A DNA stretch of 64,000 nt from Enterovibrio calviensis DSM 14347 (GCF_000621165.1 NZ_JHZA01000001.1:992001-1056000), one strand, 5' to 3'; positions 9,661 to 18,783 are shown, counted from the stretch's first letter. A program made the numbers and translations. The notes: a model not told the origin generated them from the sequence alone.

Positions 9661-9724
9661 GGTTGAGCGTGAGCGCAACCAAACAGTGAGATGGAGCAGT
9701 CGCTGGTTTCAGGGCGCTGCTCCA
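9661..9724 (+). other. Two stem-loops between pgmB and the ATPase gene
   Basis: GGTT...AACC with an inner GCG/CGC stem (9661-9680) is followed by an 8-bp stem, TGGAGCAG (9692-9699) with CTGCTCCA (9717-9724). No T-run follows, so they more likely affect mRNA processing or stability than full termination. The ATPase gene starts 40 bases later. Confidence 0.5.
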
Positions 9725-9764
9725 AAATCACCTAATGCCCAGATAGAGAATTATAGGTAGAACC

Positions 9765-10898
9765 ATGGCACGTTTAGAACTGAAGAACATCAACAAAATT
9801 TATCCAGATGGTGCCCATATTATCAAAGATGCCAACCTGACGATTGAAGACGGTGAGTTCACGGTATTTGTTGGGCCATCGGGCTGCGGTAAATCTACCA
9901 TGCTACGTATGGTGGCGGGTTTGGAAGATATCTCATCAGGTGATATGTGCTTAGATGGTGAGGTCGTAAATAATCTCTCGCCCACTGATCGCGGTATTGG
10001 CATGGTGTTCCAATCATATGCGTTATATCCGCATATGACGGTCTACGAAAACATTGCGTTTGGTTTAAAGTTGGCGAAGAAAAGTAAGCAAGCTATTGAA
10101 TCTTCTGTCCGTGAAGTGTCAGAAATGCTTGAGCTGACTAGCCTTTTGAAGCAAAAGCCAAGTCAGCTTTCTGGCGGTCAGCGTCAGCGAGTGGCGATAG
10201 GTCGTGCCATCGTGCGCAACCCCAAACTCTTTCTTCTTGATGAGCCATTGTCAAACTTGGATGCATCGTTGCGCGTTCGAATGCGTTTGCAGTTAGCGGA
10301 ATATCACAAAAAACTCAAATCTACCGTGATTTACGTAACCCACGATCAGGTTGAAGCAATGACGCTAGCCGACAAAATCGTGGTACTTCGCACAGGCGTT
10401 GTAGAGCAAGTAGGCTCGCCTCTGGAGCTGTACTACTTTCCTCAAACGCTATTCGTAGCAGGCTTTATCGGCTCTCCAAAAATGAACCTGCTGCCAGCGA
10501 CACTGGTTTCTGCTTGCAATGAAAAAGCAACGGTAGAAGTGGGTGACTACACCTTCCAAGCGGACGTTAACGCAAAAGGCGCAACACAAGGCGCATTGAT
10601 GACGCTTGGTATCCGCCCTGAAGACATCCATCTTGATGAAGAAGGTGTGGGTGTGATTGTTGAGGGCTTCGAACGCCTAGGGACAGAATCGCTTCTTTAC
10701 ACCACGCTAGTACGCGGTGGTCAGGAAGTATTGGTTCGAGTGCCAGGTACCGTGTATGTAGAAATCGGCCAACGATTGAACATCCGCATTCCGGCTGAGA
10801 AATGTCACTTATTCGATAGCAAAGGTCAGGCGTTCCAACGTGGCATGACGTTGAGCGATTTGATTACGCCTCCGCCGCAAATCAAACAAGCGAGTTAA
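9765..10898 (+). CDS. ABC sugar transporter ATPase, UgpC/MalK type
   Basis: A 377-residue ATPase with Walker A GPSGCGKST (about residue 37), the Q-loop in VFQSYALYPHMTVYENIAFG, signature LSGGQRQRVAIGRAI, Walker B LFLLDEPLSNLD and the switch His in VTHDQ. A C-terminal OB-fold regulatory domain (TOBE) follows from about residue 235. It energises the permeases encoded upstream; the distance (over 3 kb) is bridged by catabolic genes, as in the E. coli ycj cluster (YcjV). Confidence 0.93.
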   Translation: MARLELKNINKIYPDGAHIIKDANLTIEDGEFTVFVGPSGCGKSTMLRMVAGLEDISSGDMCLDGEVVNNLSPTDRGIGMVFQSYALYPHMTVYENIAFGLKLAKKSKQAIESSVREVSEMLELTSLLKQKPSQLSGGQRQRVAIGRAIVRNPKLFLLDEPLSNLDASLRVRMRLQLAEYHKKLKSTVIYVTHDQVEAMTLADKIVVLRTGVVEQVGSPLELYYFPQTLFVAGFIGSPKMNLLPATLVSACNEKATVEVGDYTFQADVNAKGATQGALMTLGIRPEDIHLDEEGVGVIVEGFERLGTESLLYTTLVRGGQEVLVRVPGTVYVEIGQRLNIRIPAEKCHLFDSKGQAFQRGMTLSDLITPPPQIKQAS

Positions 10899-10935
10899 TT
10901 CGCAAGACACCGAATAGAAAACGAATTTTAAAAAT

Positions 10936-11053
10936 AAGCCCGCATCGCGGCGGGCTTAAGCATTACTGCGCTCTCATTTTGGGTTGCAGCCCAAATCGAG
11001 CGTAATTTAACGCCTGTTTCAGCAGGCATTGTGTCGCTCCCTTCGGGGGCATC
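10936..11053 (+). other. Cluster of four stem-loops in the porin leader
   Basis: Between the ATPase and porin genes lie four consecutive hairpins: AAGCCCGC/GCGGGCTT (10936-10957), TTTGGG/CCCAAA (10978-10995), GCCTG/CAGGC (about 11012-11027) and a CCC-TTCG-GGG tetraloop stem (about 11039-11049). None has a T-run directly after it. They could partially terminate, block nucleases so porin mRNA outlasts the upstream message, or be a regulated leader. Confidence 0.5.
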
Positions 11054-11082
11054 AGTAAAGACGTGATAATAAGGCAATAACA

Positions 11083-12093
11083 ATGAAAAAAACAGTAGTA
11101 GCATCTTCTATACTCTTTGCGCTTACGTTCTCATCCCAGTCACTTGCAGCTGAGGCCCTTAGTGAACAAGCAAAGAAAGACGCCAAACTTGCCGCTCAGG
11201 TAGAAGAGCTTAAGTCTGAGTATTCAAATGCAGAGCTATTGTCTGCGCTCAATGTGCCTCAGCCAGAGCCAAGCAAGTTTCATGGCTCTTTTGGCACGAA
11301 TGTGGAAGTTGAACGAATCATTCGCGATGACGGTGTCAATGAAGGCAAAGTGAAGTACACCATTGCTCAGGGTGGTTTCCGCCATGATGATCTGCCTGGT
11401 TGGGATTTTGGTTTTTATTCTGGTCGTGAAGAGCTGTTTAACGGCAACTTAAAACACGCAACATACAACCGCGGTGTCAACTCGATTCAAGAGATCTACG
11501 TTAACCGCAGTTACAGCCATGAAAAAGGCAATATTGGTTGGGGACTGAAACTGGCGGGTGAAAGCATTGATAAACGCACAACGCCCGGAGCGAAAGTGTT
11601 TGGTTCTTATCAGTTAACAGACCGCCTTGGCATGCATGGTTACGCGCTATACCACGTGGAATACAAACGCGGAACGGGTGAGTTTCCATACTGGGAAATT
11701 GAGCCAGGATTTGGTTACCGCATCAATGATAATACCGGTGCTTGGTTAAACTTCCGTCTGCAAGAAGGTCAATGGAATGCGAAAGATGGTTACTCAGAAA
11801 CGGAGACTGAGTGGATCATCAAACCTGGTATTTGGCACAACTTTGGCAAACTGTCCGCGTCTATTTGGGGTGAGTTTGGTGCGTTTGAGAAAAACGTCGA
11901 TGCTACTGGTGCTCACGCTTGGACTGAAGAATATTCAAAGCTTGGTGTGTCTGCAAATTACCCTTTGTCTGATAACTGGCGCGTGTTTGGCGAAGCAAGC
12001 TACAAAAAAATCGACTTCGCAAGTGGCGCTCAGCGCGAGCAATTTGATGGCTACATTCCATTGGTGATCCTTGGTCTGAACTACAGCTTCTAA
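11083..12093 (+). CDS. OmpG-like outer-membrane porin
   Basis: A 336-residue outer-membrane beta-barrel precursor. The signal peptide ends near SLAAEA (about residue 23). A short charged helix (EQAKKDAKLAAQVEELKSEYSNAELLSAL) follows, then alternating amphipathic strands ending in an aromatic residue (LGLNYSF), the usual barrel-insertion signal. Length, strand pattern and position after the ATPase gene fit the OmpG family of monomeric sugar porins; ompG ends the ycj cluster in E. coli. It should let oligosaccharides into the periplasm. A strong terminator follows. Confidence 0.8.
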   Translation: MKKTVVASSILFALTFSSQSLAAEALSEQAKKDAKLAAQVEELKSEYSNAELLSALNVPQPEPSKFHGSFGTNVEVERIIRDDGVNEGKVKYTIAQGGFRHDDLPGWDFGFYSGREELFNGNLKHATYNRGVNSIQEIYVNRSYSHEKGNIGWGLKLAGESIDKRTTPGAKVFGSYQLTDRLGMHGYALYHVEYKRGTGEFPYWEIEPGFGYRINDNTGAWLNFRLQEGQWNAKDGYSETETEWIIKPGIWHNFGKLSASIWGEFGAFEKNVDATGAHAWTEEYSKLGVSANYPLSDNWRVFGEASYKKIDFASGAQREQFDGYIPLVILGLNYSF

Positions 12094-12101
12094 ATAGCGT
12101 C

Positions 12102-12138
12102 CGGCTCTCCCAATCTCTGTATGGGAGAGCCGTCTATT
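12102..12138 (+). terminator. Terminator after the porin gene
   Basis: CGGCTCTCCCA (12102-12112) pairs perfectly with TGGGAGAGCCG (12122-12132), followed by TCTATTT. It separates the importer/phosphorylase operon from the GH32 gene. Confidence 0.85.
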
Positions 12139-12239
12139 TGAATATGGCTAGCTTTGGATGGAAGGGGGAGATTCGCCGCTTAGCCCATGTCAACACCCTC
12201 ACAAAGCTAAATGTATTCACAACAACATTGGATTGGCTT

Positions 12240-13721
12240 ATGAGCGAACAGTATCGCCCTTTATTGCATATGACGCCTAATTCAGGTTGGATGAACGATC
12301 CAAACGGACTGGTATTCTTCAATGGTTATTATCACCAGTTTTACCAGTATTACCCAAACGATACGGTTTGGGGACCAATGCACTGGGGACACAAAATCAG
12401 CACCAATCTGATAGATTGGCAAAAGCTTGAGCCTGCACTGTATCCAGATGAATCTGGTATGTGCTTCTCGGGCAGTGCGATTGTCGATTGGCACAACACC
12501 TCAGGTTTATTTGAGGCCGGTAAACCAGGTTTATTGGCGTTCTACACCTCGTTTATTCAACCTAAAGTGACATTGGCTGATGGCACTGAAATTGAAGAAC
12601 CAATTCAGCAGCAGTCTCTCGCTTATAGCCAAGATGGCATGACGTGGAAGAAGTTCGCCAACGGCGCACCGATCATTACTGCACGGGGCAATCCGGATTT
12701 CCGTGATCCTAAGGTGATTTGGCATGAGCAAAGCCAAGCGTGGGTGATGGTGGTGTCTTGCGGTCAACATATCGAGTTCTACCGTTCGACCAACCTATTG
12801 GATTGGCGTTTAGTGAGCGAGTTTGGCTACCGTCATGGTGCGCACAGTAAAGGTCCTTGGGAATGCCCAGACTTGTTTGAACTACCTATCGAAGGCTCAC
12901 AAGAAACACGTTGGGTATTGGTGGTTGGCATTGGTGAGGGTGCTCATTGTGGCGGAGCAGGTACGCAGTATTTTATCGGCGACTTTGATGGCGAAACCTT
13001 CATCAATCACAATCATCCAAATACCGTATTGTGGCTCGATTTCGGCCGTGATTACTACGCGACTCAGTCATTTTCTGACGTCCCTGCTGAAGACGGTCGC
13101 CGTATCGTCAGTACATGGATGAGTAATCACCAATACTCGCTTGAGTTACCGACCCAAGAGTTTCGCAGTTCAATGGCTATGCCTCGTGAGCTCTTCCTGT
13201 TTGAAAATAAAACAGGGGTACGCGTTGGACAACGCTTTGTCAAAGAGCTTAATCAGGCGTTAAGTCTTGATGTGCAAACGCCTGAGCCAAGTGACGAACA
13301 AGCGATTAGCCTTTATAGCCTGAAAGAAGTCATGAAGTTCAGCGCTGATGTGACGCTACAAGACACACAAACGTTGCACCTGAATGTGTACAAAGATAAT
13401 GCCGCTTACTTTGAGTTTGTTTGTGTCGAGCAAGGCATAGAAGTGCGCTCTGTACGTCGTGGTCAGTTTGGCTCGGAACGCATTGATGAACACTTCCCAC
13501 ACGACTATCGCGTGACCTTACCGATTCAGAATAAATTCCAAGTCGAAGTGTTGATCGACAAAGGCTCAGTCGAGTTGTTGATCAATGCTGGCCAATACAG
13601 CTTTACCAACCTTGTTTATGCCAAAGAAACGCAAGCAAGTGTCGCCCTGAACGTGGATAGCGGCACATTGGGGCTGAGTAATGTTGAAGTATCAAGCGTG
13701 GCAGTAAATAAATCATGTTAA
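12240..13721 (+). CDS. GH32 sucrose (or sucrose-6-phosphate) hydrolase / beta-fructosidase
   Basis: A 493-residue GH32 enzyme without signal peptide, so cytoplasmic. The nucleophile motif is WMNDPNG (D20), the stabilising RDP is at about 155-157, and the acid/base Glu is in the ECPD motif (E208). A C-terminal beta-sandwich follows. It should cleave terminal fructosyl units from sucrose or short fructo-oligosaccharides. I chose the ATG at 12240; an upstream in-frame ATG at 12138 overlaps the preceding terminator and would add 34 non-family residues. Because import is by ABC transporter rather than PTS, unphosphorylated sucrose or a longer fructoside is the more likely substrate. Confidence 0.88.
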   Translation: MSEQYRPLLHMTPNSGWMNDPNGLVFFNGYYHQFYQYYPNDTVWGPMHWGHKISTNLIDWQKLEPALYPDESGMCFSGSAIVDWHNTSGLFEAGKPGLLAFYTSFIQPKVTLADGTEIEEPIQQQSLAYSQDGMTWKKFANGAPIITARGNPDFRDPKVIWHEQSQAWVMVVSCGQHIEFYRSTNLLDWRLVSEFGYRHGAHSKGPWECPDLFELPIEGSQETRWVLVVGIGEGAHCGGAGTQYFIGDFDGETFINHNHPNTVLWLDFGRDYYATQSFSDVPAEDGRRIVSTWMSNHQYSLELPTQEFRSSMAMPRELFLFENKTGVRVGQRFVKELNQALSLDVQTPEPSDEQAISLYSLKEVMKFSADVTLQDTQTLHLNVYKDNAAYFEFVCVEQGIEVRSVRRGQFGSERIDEHFPHDYRVTLPIQNKFQVEVLIDKGSVELLINAGQYSFTNLVYAKETQASVALNVDSGTLGLSNVEVSSVAVNKSC

Positions 13722-13762
13722 ACAGAAAAAGTACCGACTTAGTTCACTTACTACAACGATTT

Positions 13763-13784
13763 GAACGTAACGCCATTTACGTTC
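13763..13784. promoter_or_regulatory. Inverted repeat before the sucrose phosphorylase gene
   Basis: GAACGTAA (13763-13770) and TTACGTTC (13777-13784) are a perfect inverted repeat with the same CGTAA/TTACG half-sites as the LacI-type operators at 1083 and 2843. Here the spacer is six bases rather than four. It may be a weaker site for the same regulator or a site for another LacI member. Confidence 0.55.
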
Positions 13785-13807
13785 GTTAATAACATTTGGA
13801 AATACCT

Positions 13808-15286
13808 ATGAAAAACCAAGTACAACTGATCACTTACGCAGACCGTCTTTCAAATGGTGGCATTGATGATCTATCTAACATGCTTGATAGCTCGCTAAAC
13901 AACCTATTTTCTGGCGTACATGTTTTGCCGTTCTACTACCCAATTGATGGCAGTGACGCAGGTTTTGACCCTATCGACCATGCAAAAGTTGACGAACGAC
14001 TTGGCAGTTGGGATAGCGTTAAGAAGCTTGGTGACAAAGTAGAGATCATGGCTGACTTGATCGTTAACCACGCATCTGCTCAATCACCAGAATTCCAAGA
14101 CGTATTGGAAAAAGGTGAAGAGTCTGAATACTGGCAAATGTTCCTAAAAGAAACAGATGTTTTCCCAAATGGCATGACAGAAGTAGAAGCTGCAACGATT
14201 TATCGTCCTCGTCCGGGTAGCTGTTTCAGTGAAAAAGAGTTGAAATCAGGAAAGAAAGTAAATTTTTGGACGACATTTACTGACAACCAAATGGATATTA
14301 ACGTGGAATCGCCGGCGGGTGATGCTTACCTTGAGAAGGTACTAAAACTCTTCGCTGGGAATGGCGTTAAGATCATTCGTCTTGATGCCGCAGGCTATGC
14401 AATAAAACGTGCTGGCACTAGCTGTTTCATGACTGATGAAGCTTTTGCGTTTATCAATAAGCTTTCAAACCGAGCAAACGAGCTTGGTATGGAAACCATT
14501 GCTGAGATCCACAGCCACTACAAAACACAAGTTGATGTGGCAAGCAAAGTTAACCGAGTTTACGATTTCGCACTTCCACCGCTTATCCTTCATAGTTTGT
14601 TCAATAACAACGTTAATGCATTGATTGAGTGGCTAAAAATAGCGCCAAAGAACTGTCTGACTGTCTTAGATACTCACGATGGTATTGGCATCATTGATGC
14701 TGGACCTGAAGGTGATAAGCCGGGGTTATTGACACCAGAAGAAATTGATACTCTGGTAGAAACCATGCACGACAACAGCCTTGAACAGAGCCGTAAAGCA
14801 ACTGGTGCGGCAGCTAGCAATGTTGACTTGTACCAAGTGAACTGTACTTACTACGATGCGCTTGGTCGTAACGATGTGCACTACCTATTCTCTCGCGCTA
14901 TTCAGTTCTTTAGCCCAGGAGTACCTCAGGTGTACTACGGTGGTCTGTTTGCTATGCAGAATGACATGACATTACTAGAAAATACGAATGTAGGTCGTGA
15001 CATAAACCGCCCTTACCTAACCGAAGAAGTCGTTGCAGAGCAATTGACTAAACCTGTAGTAAAAGGGCTGGTTAAGCTAATTGAAATTCGTAACACCTCG
15101 GATGCATTTAACGGTGAAGTGACTGTAGTAGGTGAGAGTCACTCACTAAACATGACTTGGTCAAACAATGTATCTAAAGCCGTCTTGGATCTAAATCTTA
15201 AGGCACCAAGCGGTACGATTACTCTAACCAAAGGCAATGAAACAACCAAATATGACTTAGTTAAGCTGGCAAACGGACAAATCTAA
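13808..15286 (+). CDS. Sucrose phosphorylase (GH13 subfamily 18)
   Basis: A 492-residue GH13_18 enzyme closely resembling bifidobacterial sucrose phosphorylases (QLITYADRL start, DGSDAGFDPIDH, RPRPG, GRDINR). The catalytic residues line up as nucleophile D193 (IIRLDAAGY), acid/base E233 (IAEIHSHYK) and stabiliser D288 (TVLDTHDGIG). It splits sucrose with phosphate into alpha-glucose 1-phosphate and fructose in the cytoplasm. The ATG at 13808 has TTGGA at good spacing; an upstream TTG (13796) is unlikely. Fructokinase follows and would use the fructose. Confidence 0.93.
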   Translation: MKNQVQLITYADRLSNGGIDDLSNMLDSSLNNLFSGVHVLPFYYPIDGSDAGFDPIDHAKVDERLGSWDSVKKLGDKVEIMADLIVNHASAQSPEFQDVLEKGEESEYWQMFLKETDVFPNGMTEVEAATIYRPRPGSCFSEKELKSGKKVNFWTTFTDNQMDINVESPAGDAYLEKVLKLFAGNGVKIIRLDAAGYAIKRAGTSCFMTDEAFAFINKLSNRANELGMETIAEIHSHYKTQVDVASKVNRVYDFALPPLILHSLFNNNVNALIEWLKIAPKNCLTVLDTHDGIGIIDAGPEGDKPGLLTPEEIDTLVETMHDNSLEQSRKATGAAASNVDLYQVNCTYYDALGRNDVHYLFSRAIQFFSPGVPQVYYGGLFAMQNDMTLLENTNVGRDINRPYLTEEVVAEQLTKPVVKGLVKLIEIRNTSDAFNGEVTVVGESHSLNMTWSNNVSKAVLDLNLKAPSGTITLTKGNETTKYDLVKLANGQI

Positions 15287-15314
15287 GTAAAGTTTAATGA
15301 GGTTTAACTCAAGT

Positions 15315-15350
15315 GCCCGCTAGTTTGGTAGGTATTGTCAGCGGGCTACT
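15315..15350 (+). terminator. Possible terminator or attenuator after sucrose phosphorylase
   Basis: GCCCGCT (15315-15321) pairs with AGCGGGC (15340-15346), followed by a loosely T-rich stretch. The weak T-tract suggests partial read-through into fructokinase. Confidence 0.5.
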
Positions 15351-15404
15351 GTTCGTTTGCTTTAATAATTCTAATTTATTCGTCGTTGCGAGAGGTAAAG
15401 TGAT

Positions 15405-16331
15405 ATGAACAAGGTTTGGGTAACCGGGGATGCTGTTGTGGATTTGATTCCAGATAGTGATATTCGTTATTTAAAATGCCCTGGTGGTGCTCCAGCAAAC
15501 GTTGCTGTTGCCATTTCTCGCCTAGGTGGGAACACCGCCTTCTTTGGGCGCGTTGGACAAGACCCATTAGGTCGATTTATGAAGCAAGCCCTAACGGATG
15601 AGAAGGTAAATACCGACGACATGCTTCTGGATGAATCTCAGCGAACGTCAACGGTGATTGTCGACTTAGATGATGATGGTGAGCGAAGCTTTACCTTTAT
15701 GGTGAAGCCAAGTGCCGACCAATTCTTCAATGTCGAAGACATCCCAACATTTGCATCTGGACAATGGATGCACAGTTGTTCTATCGCTTTGGCTAACGAA
15801 CCATCACGCAGTGCAACGCTTGAAGCAATGAAACGAATGAAATCAGCAGGTGGTTTCATCAGCTTTGACCCTAACCTAAGGGAAGAAGTATGGGCAGATC
15901 CATCAGAGATCCAAGATGTGGTGATGAGTGCCGTTAAGTTAGCAGATGTGGTGAAGTTTTCTGAAGAGGAACTGACGTTCCTAACACACGCTGAAACCCT
16001 CGATTGGGCTTTGGATGCGTTAAATTTTGCATCTAACAAATTGATCATTGTGACTCTGGGGGCTCGTGGTGCTCTAGCGGTTTTCAATGGTGAACGCCGT
16101 GTAATTGAAGGCACCAAAGTCGAGCAAGTTATTGATACCACGGGTGCTGGTGATGCATTTGTCGGTGGCTTGTTAGCTAAGCTTTCTCAGAGTGATGACT
16201 GGTGTTCATGGCCTCAGATCGAAGCGGCAGTTCACTGGGGCAACGCATGTGGCGCTCTGGCGACGACACAGAAAGGGGCAATGACGGCACTGCCATTTAT
16301 AGAACAGCTAAACGAATTGGTCGATAACTAG
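15405..16331 (+). CDS. Fructokinase (PfkB/ribokinase family)
   Basis: A 308-residue PfkB sugar kinase. The N-terminal substrate motif GGAPANVAVAISRLGG and the C-terminal signature with catalytic base DTTGAGDAFVGG are both intact. It phosphorylates the fructose released by the two upstream enzymes to fructose 6-phosphate, completing sucrose use. A GAGAGG ribosome site precedes the ATG. ScrK-type function is well supported by context, though other ketohexose substrates are possible. Confidence 0.9.
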   Translation: MNKVWVTGDAVVDLIPDSDIRYLKCPGGAPANVAVAISRLGGNTAFFGRVGQDPLGRFMKQALTDEKVNTDDMLLDESQRTSTVIVDLDDDGERSFTFMVKPSADQFFNVEDIPTFASGQWMHSCSIALANEPSRSATLEAMKRMKSAGGFISFDPNLREEVWADPSEIQDVVMSAVKLADVVKFSEEELTFLTHAETLDWALDALNFASNKLIIVTLGARGALAVFNGERRVIEGTKVEQVIDTTGAGDAFVGGLLAKLSQSDDWCSWPQIEAAVHWGNACGALATTQKGAMTALPFIEQLNELVDN

Positions 16332-16902
16332 TTCTGTAGTTCGATCAATAGAAACCTCTTCATTTGTAGCTAACACTGTCCAATTAAGAAAACGAGCAAT
16401 TGAATGAGCCGGTGACTGGATAAAAATACTCTTGAGTATCTTTGCTTAAGGGTCAAGGCGTCCGCATGAATGGTCAAGTTTTAGCCATGGACGTCAATCC
16501 AGCGACGAGGAGTTGCTCCAAGAAGGCCTATTTCATCATGGTGTGTTTCTGCTTCATCGGCCCACTAACCTTGGTGGGTTCAGATCTGAGCATATTCAGT
16601 GCCATGTGCCTTAACACTGCCAAGTTTTCAGCGGCGTTTTCTCGGTAAATCTGGTAAGCATCTTCCCGCATACTGACACCTAAAATCCAATGCATGGACT
16701 CTATGCCCCTGTGCTCTGATAGCATCCCCAGCCTGCTCTGGGGTCAGCACCTTTTTGTTAGAGCTCACTAGATCGGCAAAGGGACGCCTTGATCATAACG
16801 TCAGTCAAGCTCGCTGAACCCTGCATCTTCAGGTTGTTTGGGTATATTGAGTTAAGTAGATGATCTGAAATTTGCGCGGGGACAATTGAGGTTTAAGAAA
16901 GC
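16332..16902. other. Decayed spacer with ISAs1 debris
   Basis: No intact gene is present. The middle holds the ISAs1 transposase tail described separately. The left part (16332-16520) has no start site or motif I can support. Confidence 0.5.
16528..16725 (-). pseudogene. ISAs1-family transposase C-terminal remnant
   Basis: The minus strand reads HRGIESMHWILGVSMREDAYQIY, then ENAAENLAVLRHMALNMLR, which matches the conserved C-terminal region of ISAs1-type DDE transposases (IES/N-LHW-LDV-FREDA, N-A-N-A-RHIALN-L). Only about 65 codons remain and the upstream part is gone, so it is a relic. Confidence 0.75.
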
Positions 16903-16977
<75 letters not shown>

Positions 16978-16986
16978 GCTTGATTT

Positions 16987-17190
16987 AAATGTAATGGCCT
17001 TGTGTCTCCACCGCAAGATAATGCTTTTTTATCAAGGTATTATTGTGACATCAAGAGGCGGTTGGTGATATTTCCACCGATGCAGTAGGCCATTAACGGG
17101 GGGTTAAACCGCCTCAGGCTTATACCGCCTCAGGCTTAGGCTGGTAACGACCAGGCTTATGGTTCATGGCCAAAATCAGGTTGGTCGTGA
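16987..17190. repeat. Left copy of the yitT-tail border repeat
   Basis: This segment is a diverged direct copy of 23961-24137. On the minus strand it encodes the last residues of YitT (TTNLILAMNHKPGRYQPKPEAV) and continues into the spacer before tRNA-Gly. This copy carries about 27 extra bases, including a second ACCGCCTCAGGCTT unit. It is a truncated yitT pseudogene end marking the left island boundary. Confidence 0.85.
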
Positions 17191-17215
17191 AAGCGGTGAA
17201 GAAATTCATAAGCAT

Positions 17216-18100
17216 TCATGGCTTTGTAATCCTCAAAAACAAATTAACTCCTGACGGCTCTCTATCTATGGTGATTACATAGTTATCACCGTCGGCCTTC
17301 TGTGCCAATTGGGTTAGTTTCTCTTCAGTTCTATGATGTAGGAACCATCCGCCAAACTCCATGTAATCTCTGGAAGGATTTTTCTCGGAAAAATTGCCGA
17401 CCACAAGCTCCCCGCCAGTAGCCACACTATCTAATAATGAGCGAAGCAAGAACACAAATTGTTTGTCGTCAAGATAGTCAAAAAGGCCAGCCGACCACAC
17501 TAAATCATATTCTTTATTAGGTCGAAATTTGAACGCGTTTAGACAAAAATGCTCTACATTTTCGCCACTGAGTATGGTTTTAGAGTATTCGATTGCTCGG
17601 CTATCCATATCAATGCATTCAAATTTAATTTTTGTTGATGGTTCTTCTTCTTGATACTCAAAAATATCTCGGCAAGGGCCACTACCAACATTCAATATGA
17701 GTGGATTCTCAACTTCTGAATTGTCAACTTCTGATAGCAAGGATTTAAAATATGCTTTTCTATTTCTAACTGCAATTGAAGCCTTTTGCCAATGGAAAAA
17801 TCTATCCCAATTCTCTAAGTGTTTGGTAGGAGAAAGCCATTTAGTATAGATTTTATCAATTATTTCGAAATCTCCGGCATATCCATGGGGTTTATTCACT
17901 ACAAACCCTTGCATCGTATTGGTTGAGAACGCGTCACCAAAGGCTGACCACATCTCTGTCAACTGATCTTGTGTGATTGCCTTTGTTCTAGACTTCTCTC
18001 CAATTAATTGAAACCATTGATTGAGATCATCGTATTGATCGGGCTTAGGCCCGCCACTGTCTACTAATGTTCGGATGTAGTCCATATGGGTTTGCATCAT
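17216..18100 (-). CDS. SAM-dependent methyltransferase, unknown substrate
   Basis: A 294-residue protein with a class I methyltransferase fold in its second half. Motif I is ILNVGSGPCRDIFEY (SAM-binding loop), an acidic residue follows in FECIDMDSRAIEY, and DLVWSAGLFDYL is the later strand. The first ~120 residues form an extra domain (TLVDSGGPKPDQYDDLNQWFQLIG). The ATG at 18100 is preceded by AAAGGA; the frame extends 30 codons upstream without support. The layout reminds me of 3-hydroxypalmitate methyl ester synthases of the PhcB type, but this is only a resemblance. It lies next to the left island border and points towards it. Confidence 0.7.
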   Translation of the reverse strand: MMQTHMDYIRTLVDSGGPKPDQYDDLNQWFQLIGEKSRTKAITQDQLTEMWSAFGDAFSTNTMQGFVVNKPHGYAGDFEIIDKIYTKWLSPTKHLENWDRFFHWQKASIAVRNRKAYFKSLLSEVDNSEVENPLILNVGSGPCRDIFEYQEEEPSTKIKFECIDMDSRAIEYSKTILSGENVEHFCLNAFKFRPNKEYDLVWSAGLFDYLDDKQFVFLLRSLLDSVATGGELVVGNFSEKNPSRDYMEFGGWFLHHRTEEKLTQLAQKADGDNYVITIDREPSGVNLFLRITKP

Positions 18101-18190
18101 ATCGTTCCTTTCGTATGCAATACTGCTTTTTTCAGAACGAGGAACTGGAATCTGTGATGATCTAAATAACCACAGCGGTCCAAGTCTCAT

Positions 18191-18498
18191 GGTGAAAATG
18201 TGTGTAATTAAATTTTTTTCGATTTTTTAATGTTATTCGTTAAGGTTCCCTTTCAACGTACGCACCCATCAAATTGTTCCTTCCAGTCGTCATATTTATA
18301 TGCGGTTTGTTGACTATTTTCTGTCATTATTTTTTAACTCTTTTTCTGCAGAACAGTAAGCGTATTTTGTTGTAAATCCACCTTAGAGTACTCCCAGCAA
18401 AGTCACATCCCCCAAATGAGGGATTTTATCCTTTAGGCGTTATCCCATAGTCGAGAGCGGCGTTGTTTCCTTAATTATTGAACTAATCGGTGGTGTCA
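18191..18498. other. Non-coding spacer
   Basis: This AT-rich spacer lies upstream of the methyltransferase gene. I see no gene or clear repeat in it; it should contain that gene's promoter. Confidence 0.4.
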
Positions 18499-18662
18499 CG
18501 ATCAGTCGCGCATTCAAAGCAACGTTTCAAGTTGCGCCTGGTGAGTGGCGAAAGCACGATATGGAAAATTCAGACAAGCCTTACTTAAAAGATCCCGACG
18601 TGTCGGCGGGGTATGAACGGGTATCGGCAATATGCTTACCTCAACCTAAGCGTTTGATTTAG
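18499..18662 (+). pseudogene. AraC-family regulator C-terminal remnant
   Basis: The plus strand reads VTISRAFKATFQVAPGEWRKH, which fits the second helix-turn-helix of AraC/XylS regulators (the S/GRAFKRxFGVxPGxWR pattern). About 30 more codons end at TAG (18660-18662). No upstream part of the protein is present, so it is a relic. Confidence 0.6.
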
Positions 18663-18748
18663 CTTTGAGGTGTATCGAAGGTTATAGCAACCACAACGAT
18701 TATCAGCGTGATACTGTTGGGCTGGCGAAAGGGAGAGTCTGTTGGCAA

Positions 18749-18783
18749 AATCTCTTGATCGCGTAAATTGCGATCAAGAGATT
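18749..18783 (-). terminator. Terminator of the BCCT transporter gene
   Basis: AATCTCTTGATCGC (18749-18762) pairs perfectly with 18770-18783. On the minus strand the stem is followed by TTTTGCC. It lies about 40 bases after the transporter stop codon. Confidence 0.9.

Noticed and set aside
12138..12239. Upstream start for the GH32 enzyme
   Set aside because: The extra 34 residues overlap the porin terminator and do not fit the family, whose members begin close to the WMNDPNG motif.
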